Origin: Calcarisporiella thermophila CBS 279.70
Lineage: Eukaryota; Calcarisporiellomycota
Direction of reading: 5' to 3'
Assembly (NCBI RefSeq): GCF_041956535.1
Contig: NW_027192208.1
Coordinates: 382,492 to 446,491 of the forward strand
Length of the DNA stretch: 64,000 bases
The notes below the pieces were generated by a model. It saw nothing but the letters and a program-made list of their open reading frames with translations. It was not told where the DNA came from and did not search any database. Positions 57,130 through 64,000 of the stretch are shown one piece after another; positions within the stretch are counted from its first letter, which is position 1, and each line of letters begins with the position of its first letter. Made by a program: the position numbers and the translations under genes.

Positions 57130-59954
57130 AATCTATCTATACTAAATGAGGGGACGACTAAAGAGAGGAGCCGGAAGAGAAAGGACAAGGGAGTTCAAGG
57201 GCAATGATAGTGAGAGATGGCGGCCAGCTAGCAAGATTCCTCTCTTCTTCGACAATACGATGACAATGCACTTCCGCTACGATGGGTAGAAGGATTAGAA
57301 AGGGGTGAGTCTGGAAAATGTGTCGCACAGACCCTTCAATTATAAGAGGGAATGGCTTGGCTTATGGGTGGGATGGCTCTGCGATCCAGTAGGATTGGAG
57401 GGCGGGTAAAACGGGGAAGCGTTACTATTTTAAAACCTCGCTGATGCATTCGGCCGTCTAGCCGGCTCCGACGGCTCGCTTTCTGGGGAGGTATCTTCCA
57501 AGCCGCCGCTGGCTCAAGGAGCGACCGGCCCGCGCATGCCAGCGCTTGTGCAAGCGCTCCCCTCACGCTCCCTCGCGGCAGAGCAGCGTCGCTCTAAGGG
57601 CCTTCCCCTGCAAACTAGTTTCATCACGAGAGCACAAAATAACCGTGCGATTTCTTGATTGGACCGTGCTACCTTGACTGGTTTTACAGCCAATCGATCG
57701 ATCGAAGGCGGCTAATTGATATATTAAACTAAATGAAAGTTGCTTGTTATCTAAATTGAAGGGAATGGCCCTCTATCGAGATGGAGAGCGTTTCCCTTGA
57801 GTCAATGAAATCCTACACTCGGCTTTAAACGACACTCTCTATGCCCCACTATTCCCTCTGCTTGCCCCCCGGTCGTGATAATAGAGCCAAAAATCTAAGG
57901 GCAAAGTCGAAACCGACTTTGCAACCATTGATTATGATTAAGAGAATGATCACGATCCATGATAGAGGAGGCATGAATAAATCAAGGATAGCACGTTGAA
58001 CAAAATGGACGGTCACCCCACCGGTGGTACACCTTTCAGCCATGAGTTTTGCATTTGAAAAATTCAACCAGAGAGAGAACATCCTAATCATTTAACAGTG
58101 GAAACGAGTTCTATGGCAGAGAGAGCATCCAGTCTCGTTGGCATAGCAAATCGCCGATTTATGCAGGCGTGTTTATTCTTCAACAGTGTATGCATTCTGT
58201 TAGCTCTCCCACATCCAACCCTGGTATGGTGGCTCGAGTTTATTGACGCCCATTTGCATAGGTCATCAAAAAACCTAATAGCTCCTCGAGTGCAAAACGC
58301 GCCTTTCATTTTGACGGCGGCATCACAAGGCATTTAGGCAAGCAGATGCTGCCAAGGGGTGATGGGGGGGTGCCTTTTCAGGAGGGGTTAAATAAAACTA
58401 TTAAATGAAGCTGGGATGCGGCTAAATTTTCATTCGAGAATATAGTTATGCTACGATGAGTTATGGTTTGGTAGAATCACCTGAATAAATTTATTGTAGG
58501 AGAGCTGAGGCAAGGATAGAACAAACAAAAGGAGTCTCAATACTGTAAATAAAGCTATTGCTTTATTTGCTCAGAGTTGTGGCCACCTTCTTTCAGGAGC
58601 GAGAGGTGGTAATGAGCGTCGCCGTGAGTAGACCTAGATCATGTTGTCACCGACACAACGGTTGAAACATGCAAAACTGGCTTGCTTGGCCCATGCTCTC
58701 AGGCCGTTCCGCGATGAAGACAGCTGTGGCGAGTTGCATTAAAACCCCAAAAAGTAGGTAATCTTGACTCTCCATAGTAGAGAATTTTGTGGGTCTCTTC
58801 TTGGAACGGTTTTCAACGATGAAATTAATTTGTACGCCCCTCTTGTACACAGGATCAATTGGGGGATGATCACTGTATTTTACTTGAATATATTACTTGC
58901 ATATTCGGAGAAGTGGGGTGGATCAATGAATGGCTTCCTATTCCTATTTCATGCTGTGCCAGGATTTATTCAGTAACATCTCTCGATATAGGCTAGGGCG
59001 CTCAAAAGGGCCGTTATGTGCTGTTGAAGGGACATTCTTTACATTTGAGAAGCTCATCGGGCACCCCTCTGCTTCGAGTCGAACATGGATATCGAATAAA
59101 GATAGGATTTTAATAGAACTGTATATACAGATTCATTATTTTTAGCCTTGCTCCTTCATCTTCATCTACATGAAATGGGGGGGAAAAATGAATGTCCATC
59201 AGAGAACGAGAGTAATGAATATGGCAGATATTGCTGAACAAGAGATGGGCTCGTACGGGCTCTGCTCTTCTACACTTGTTTACACGAGTTATAGTGTCCC
59301 GGATATCTTCCAGAGCATTCTCGACAGATGAGGATGGTGCTGGGGGCCGGGTAAAAGCAGCAGCTCCTGCCGTCTTTCGCCCCGCTCCAGCCGCTGCCGC
59401 AGTTCTGACAAAAGTGAAATGGGATCCAGACAACTTCCCTCATTTTCACGCCCAAGACATTGCTCGACTTTAAGCTATCTTTGAGGAGAAAAGAAGACAC
59501 GCCCTATGGGGAGGCGTGGGGATGTTATTTATTGAGGCTATGGGAGGGGAGCTCGTGAGCATGTAGTATGTTTTTTTTAGAGTGTGAATGCTTTATGGGC
59601 ATTGTCGGCGAGGGCATCCATTTTGATCGGATTTCCCAGGGCTGGCGGAATGGCCGAGCGGGGGGGAGGAGGGGAGGAAAACCGTCTAGAATGCTCGGGC
59701 CTGGTCACGAATGGCTAAGAAGATGACTCGCTTACCGCATCGATCTGGATGCAATGGAAGGAAGGGGCTCTTTGCCCTCGCTTCTCGCCCTGCTTATGCT
59801 ATGACTGCATGCGTTTAAGCTTCATTCTCACCCTCCTATCCTCCCGGCCTGGCCTCCAAATGCCGCTTTAGCACACCGCCATGGGCCGGGCGTGGATTAG
59901 CAACTGGCAACCCCCTGCTCTTCCCGGATCCAGGGGCCATGCCGTTTTGGGTCG
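57130..59954. other. gene-poor GC-richer stretch, no supported gene
   Basis: About 2.8 kb. It starts with the ADAM promoter. A GC-rich block near 57440-57600 has short palindromes. Open frames on both strands at 58088-58337 and 59110-59500 have no recognised family; the one at 59270-59500 (minus) contains a C-x2-C...C-x2-C arrangement and is discussed as a finding. No RNA gene was recognised. Confidence 0.5.
57541..57558. repeat. perfect 8-bp inverted repeat in a GC-rich block
   Basis: AGCGCTTG and CAAGCGCT separated by 2 bases. A second, AGAGC...GCTCT, lies at 57580-57595. The surrounding 160 bp is much richer in G+C than the flanking DNA. Confidence 0.5.
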
Positions 59955-60493
59955 NNNNNNNNNNNNNNNNNNNNNNNNNNNNNNNNNNNNNNNNNNNNNN
60001 NNNNNNNNNNNNNNNNNNNNNNNNNNNNNNNNNNNNNNNNNNNNNNNNNNNNNNNNNNNNNNNNNNNNNNNNNNNNNNNNNNNNNNNNNNNNNNNNNNNN
60101 NNNNNNNNNNNNNNNNNNNNNNNNNNNNNNNNNNNNNNNNNNNNNNNNNNNNNNNNNNNNNNNNNNNNNNNNNNNNNNNNNNNNNNNNNNNNNNNNNNNN
60201 NNNNNNNNNNNNNNNNNNNNNNNNNNNNNNNNNNNNNNNNNNNNNNNNNNNNNNNNNNNNNNNNNNNNNNNNNNNNNNNNNNNNNNNNNNNNNNNNNNNN
60301 NNNNNNNNNNNNNNNNNNNNNNNNNNNNNNNNNNNNNNNNNNNNNNNNNNNNNNNNNNNNNNNNNNNNNNNNNNNNNNNNNNNNNNNNNNNNNNNNNNNN
60401 NNNNNNNNNNNNNNNNNNNNNNNNNNNNNNNNNNNNNNNNNNNNNNNNNNNNNNNNNNNNNNNNNNNNNNNNNNNNNNNNNNNNNNNNNNNNN
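59955..60493. other. assembly gap (539 N)
   Basis: A run of N. The left flank ends GGGTCG and the right flank starts GGTCGCG followed by a G homopolymer, so hard-to-sequence GC-rich DNA is the likely cause. True length and content are unknown. All reading frames crossing it are artefacts. Confidence 1.
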
Positions 60494-61079
60494 GGTCGCG
60501 GGGGGGGGGGGGAGGAAGTTTGGACAAGGGCGGGGCAGGTTGGCCCGCAAGAAGCCCAGGAAACAGAGGGCGGAGAGGGGGAGGGGGGGAAGAATAACAA
60601 CAGCACGGCAAGCTACATGCGGGGAAATTACTGGCAAGCAAGGCGACTATCCGGGAAATGGCAGGGCTGGGTGTGGAGAGAGCGCTAGAGCCCGCTGTTC
60701 CGCGGACTTCAGAACACATTTGACGGCGGAAGGGAGGGCTGCTTGCGTGCGCTGCTGTGTCGTCATTGCCATTGCACAGAGGTCATCGACCATGTCGCTG
60801 AGCTGCTGGAGTGTTTTTTGCTCAAAGTGGAACAGTTCGTGCGCCTTGCAGATTGCATTGCATCACCACTGTTGTGAAATGATCGAGTGGCAGCGCCCAA
60901 TCGCAGAGGCCCGTTTTGAACTAATTCATTCAAGAACTCTAAACTGGCCGACTTTTCATTTCCCCTCCTCCCCACTTTTTTGTGCGGCTCCAAATCCTTG
61001 ATTTCTCTTCTCCACATTTCGGCCTCTCCTTGCTGCCTCATGTTTTGCTCCGACTAGCCAGAATCCCCTCGCAACCGGA
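60494..61079. other. intergenic, upstream of the Ecl1-like gene
   Basis: Begins with a G homopolymer and A/G-rich DNA, then mixed sequence and a pyrimidine-rich leader (about 60955-61030) before the start at 61080. No gene recognised. Confidence 0.45.
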
Positions 61080-61572
61080 ATGGAACTCGATCTGGACTGG
61101 TGCTTGACCTGCTTCCGGAAGACTAAGGTAGGTTGCCATGCCGCGCTCTGCCCATCCGCCCGCCCTAATCCTTCCCCAATGCTAGAATGGGAGCAGCTAC
61201 TGTAATGACCAATGCAGACGCAATGACCTCGTCCCCTCCCCAATCAACACCCTGCCCTTTGCCTCCTCCCCCCCGCGCACATCCCCAGCAGCCCTGAGCC
61301 CTTCGTTACCATGCTCCTACGACGATCCCCCGCTCTTCCCCTCCAATTCCTACTCTCAACCCTCCTCCGCATTCCCCCAGCCGCTGTCCGTAAAAACTAT
61401 AACCCCCCCGAGCTCCTTACAAAACTACGGCTTTCCCGCCTATTACTCGAGGCGGCCGTCGTACTCGCGTGCGATATACTGCAGGAGGGGCGACGAGCGG
61501 CGGCCGTCGCCCCCCTCCTCCAGCGGGTCCTCAAGTAGTTCTGAAGGGAAAAAACTGCACCAATATACGTAA
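61080..61572 (+). CDS. Ecl1-like small zinc-binding lifespan factor
   Basis: Exons are 61080-61127 and 61186-61572 (144 aa). The N terminus reads MELDLDWCLTCFRKTK, then NGSSYCNDQCRRND after the intron: D-W-C-x2-C ... Y-C-x3-C, the signature of the fungal Ecl1/Ecl2/Ecl3 family (extenders of chronological lifespan, zinc/metal-responsive). The rest is Ser/Pro-rich and disordered-looking, with a YSRRPSYSR segment, ending LHQYT. Overlapping frames at 61311-61538 and 61397-61651 are shadows of exon 2. The assignment rests on the short Cys motif. Confidence 0.8.
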
Positions 61573-62014
61573 TACCTGTCGTGAGTGCTGTGCTGTGAGC
61601 TTCTGTTTTATTATTTTTTTTGTTGCTTCTCCTTCTTGGAAGAGCCTTCACCTACATAACTGTTCTTTCGTTTTGTTTTAATATGTTCTTGTTCACAACT
61701 TTTACTCTTTACTTCCATTTCTATATTTAAATGTCTTTTTCTTTCCTGAATATAGTACATATCATGTCCGTTTTCTTCATAACCAACAATAAGAATGTCT
61801 ATTGCAATTTAAGTTTGTCTTTTATGTCCTAGCGCTCATCCAGGCTCCCCCATCAAAATGCTCCAAAAGAGACACTAAGCCACCCCTCCCCGAACCCTAA
61901 TCGCACTTTGGCCAAACTTCCTTATCCATCCCCGCTAATATAGAAGCCGCCTTTCCAGTCACGTTTCCTTTTTTTTTTTTTCACTCTCGTCGACAGCCGC
62001 AAGCATACTGGAAA
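61573..62014. other. intergenic, complex I gene promoter
   Basis: 442 bp between the Ecl1-like stop and the 75-kDa gene, with T/C-rich runs at 61960-61985 before the start. No other signal. Confidence 0.4.
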
Positions 62015-64000
62015 ATGTTGCGAGCCAAAACAGTCCTTGTTCGAGCACCCAATGCAATAAGAAAGCTTTACGGTAAGAAGACCTATTCGGCCAGGTTGAC
62101 CCCGGATTTCCCATATCCTCACATGAATTTTCGCCTCTCTGCCTCTATATGGCATCGCAGTCTCACGCCGGCATGTCTCGTTCTCAAAGGCCGAAGAGGT
62201 GGAGGTTTTTGTTGATGGGAAGTCGGTCAAAATTGAGCAAGGTGCTGCAGTTATCCAGGCCTGCGAAAAAGCCGGAGTGCCCATCCCGAGATTTTGTTAT
62301 CATGGCAAGTTTTTTTTTCCTTCGGCATTGTACATGGATGGTAGTTGATGTTGCTCCTTCTATTTGACATTTTAAGAGAGACTCTCCGTGGCCGGCAATT
62401 GTCGTATGTGTCTTGTAGAAGTCGAGAAATCCCCCAAGCCCGTCGCATCTTGTGCATTTCCGGTGATGCCTGGCATGAAGATCAAGACCGACACCCCGCT
62501 GGTCCATCGCGCACGGGAGGGAGTGATGGAATTTCTGCTGGCAAATCATCCGCTTGACTGTCCTATCTGTGACCAGGGCGGGGAATGCGATCTGCAGGAT
62601 CAGTCTGTGCGCTATGGGTCCGATCGGGGAAGGTTCCGCGAAATCGTCGGGAAGCGCGCCGTGGAGGAGAAGGACTTTGGGCCATTTGTGAAGACGGTGA
62701 TGACGCGCTGCATCCACTGCACCCGCTGTGTGCGCTTTGCGAATGAGGTGGCGGGCGCGACCGAATTGGGGACGAGCGGCCGCGGAAACGACATGCAGAT
62801 CGGAACCTACGTGGAACAAGCCATTGACTCGGAGATGAGCGGGAACATCATCGACCTTTGCCCGGTGGGCGCGTTGACCTCCAAGCCCTATGCATTCACC
62901 TCTCGACCCTGGGAGCTGAACAAGACCGAGACGGTGGATGTGATGGACGCGATCGGGAGCAATATCCGGGTGGACTCTCGCGGTGTGGAGGTTATGCGGG
63001 TGGTCCCCCGCCTGAACGACGAGCTGAACGAGGAGTGGATCTCGGACAAGACGCGGTTCGCCTACGATGGCCTGAAGCGGCAGCGCCTCAACATGCCCCT
63101 TGCTCGGCAAGGCGGCCAGTTTGTGCCAGTGAGTTGGGAGCAGGCCCTCCAGCTCGCGGCGGAGAAGGCCCATGCCGCCAAGGGCAACGAAATCAAGGCA
63201 ATCGCGGGGCATCTGGCCGATGTGGAGAGCATGCTTGCGCTGAAGGATCTGCTGAATCGCCTCGGCTCGGAAAACTTGGCCCTCGATCAGCCGCTCGGGG
63301 ACAAGCCCCCCGCCCATGGCGTCGATTTCCGTAGCAACTACACCCTGAGCACCACGCTCGCGCGAGTCGAGGATGCGGACGCGGTGCTGCTGGTGGGAAC
63401 CAACCCTCGCCACGAGGGTCCCATTCTGAATGCGCGCCTTCGTAAAGGATACCTGCACACCGGCGCCGACTTGGCCCTGGTGGGGACCCCCGTCGACTTG
63501 ACCTACGAGTACGCCCATGTTGGGGAGCGCAGCCGAGCCGTGGAGGAGGTGCTTGAGGGGGGTCAGCATCCATTTTCCAAGCGACTGGCGGAGGCGACCC
63601 ATCCGATGATCATCGTGGGGAGCGGCGTGATGGAGACCCCGGACGCCCCCTATGTCCTCTCGAGGCTTGCGGAGTACGTCGATAAGCATCGAGCACGCTT
63701 CATTCGGGATGACTGGCGAGGATTTAATGTGTTCCAGCGAGCCGCGGCGCGCACGGGTGCCTATGACCTGGGCTTTGTCGCCTCGAAGGAGGCGGAGGGT
63801 GTGGACGCCAAATTTGTGTATCTGCTGAATGCGGACGAGATATCCGGCAAGGAGCTACCGAAGGAGGCCTTTGTTGTGTACCAAGGCCACCATGGCGATA
63901 CTGGGGCACAGTATGCCGACCTGATCTTTCCCGGCACCGCTTACACCGAGAAGAATGCAACCTACGTCAACACGGAGGGGCGCACCCAGCTGACCAGAGC
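62015..64000 (+). CDS. NDUFS1: mitochondrial complex I 75-kDa subunit (partial, runs off window)
   Basis: The iron-sulphur subunit of NADH:ubiquinone oxidoreductase in the matrix arm. Exons are 62015-62072, 62161-62304 and 62377 to the window edge; the reading frame is open to 64000 and no stop is reached. An Arg-rich presequence ([19 protein letters not shown]) targets mitochondria. The 2Fe-2S ferredoxin-like part has [19 protein letters not shown]. The His-Cys 4Fe-4S site is [20 protein letters not shown]. The next cluster is [15 protein letters not shown] with [12 protein letters not shown]. The molybdopterin-oxidoreductase-like half follows ([32 protein letters not shown]). Intron 2 starts with GC. 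Exon 3 is clearly GC-rich compared with genes at the other end of the window. Confidence 0.97.

Noticed and set aside
59641-59720. Box-A-like sequence TGGCCGAGCGG resembling a class II tRNA start
   Set aside because: No box B or pairing acceptor stem at a suitable distance.
59836-60719. Several long frames crossing the N run
   Set aside because: They exist only because unknown bases contain no stop codons.
62184-63689. 501-aa open frame on the minus strand
   Set aside because: It lies exactly opposite the complex I 75-kDa exon; high GC3 creates long antisense frames. No domain recognised.

Overview
This is a nuclear contig from a fungus. The evidence is dense protein genes split by short GT-AG introns (mostly 45-80 nt, often with a CTAAC/CTAAT branch site). 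Fungal families include a Zn2Cys6 factor with the fungal-specific domain, a Yap-type bZIP, Cut8/Sts1, an Ecl1-like protein and a Tea4/Bud14-like SH3 protein. There is also a CSL (Cbf11/Cbf12) pair, an ADAM protease, RNF220, IDO and a cAMP-receptor-like GPCR. CSL and ADAM genes argue against a filamentous ascomycete or a budding yeast. Complex I is present, so it is not an anaerobic gut fungus. An early-diverging lineage such as Mucoromycota/Zoopagomycota is my best guess, but this is inference. I saw no transposase, rRNA or CRISPR.

Layout. 0-2 kb: a tRNA-like element and tRNA-Val(AAC). 2-5 kb: an ELO fatty-acid elongase and an AIRAPL-type double AN1 zinc-finger protein ending in a CaaX-like box. 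5-11.5 kb: two tandem CSL transcription factors. 12-16.4 kb: a GPCR divergent from a secreted amidase. 17.4-20.6 kb: a bZIP and CSN6. 21-27.5 kb: a Tea4/Bud14-like scaffold, NF-YB/Hap3 and a Mch1/nodulin-like MFS carrier with a 10-nt microexon. 29-32 kb: a secreted subtilisin and an unlisted 45-residue secreted-peptide gene. 32.3-36.3 kb: indoleamine 2,3-dioxygenase and a FAT1-type acyl-CoA synthetase. 36.9-37.7 kb: a secreted protein with five C-X15-C repeats. 38.4-47.4 kb: five genes on the minus strand (Zn2Cys6 factor, Cut8, RNF220-like E3, PI31); the last three are ubiquitin-proteasome genes in a row. 47.6-53.6 kb: Spt16 (16 exons) divergent from Cwc21/SRRM2-like. 54-64 kb: an ADAM protease, a gene-poor stretch with a 539-base gap, an Ecl1-like gene and the 5' part of the 75-kDa complex I subunit, which runs off the window.

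I rebuilt exon structures by hand from splice consensus plus reading-frame and family continuity. Every multi-exon model given closes in frame, except complex I, which is cut by the window end. The last ~10 kb is visibly richer in G+C than the first ~47 kb. Themes are protein turnover (AIRAPL, CSN6, Cut8, RNF220, PI31), secreted or surface proteolysis and signalling (subtilisin, ADAM, GPCR, small secreted proteins), transcription and chromatin (CSL x2, bZIP, NF-YB, Zn2Cys6, Spt16) and lipid/NAD metabolism (ELO, FAT1, IDO). I found no clear new multi-gene system. The best candidates for undescribed biology are the C-X15-C repeat protein, the 45-aa peptide, and the CSL pair with its shared N-terminal motif.
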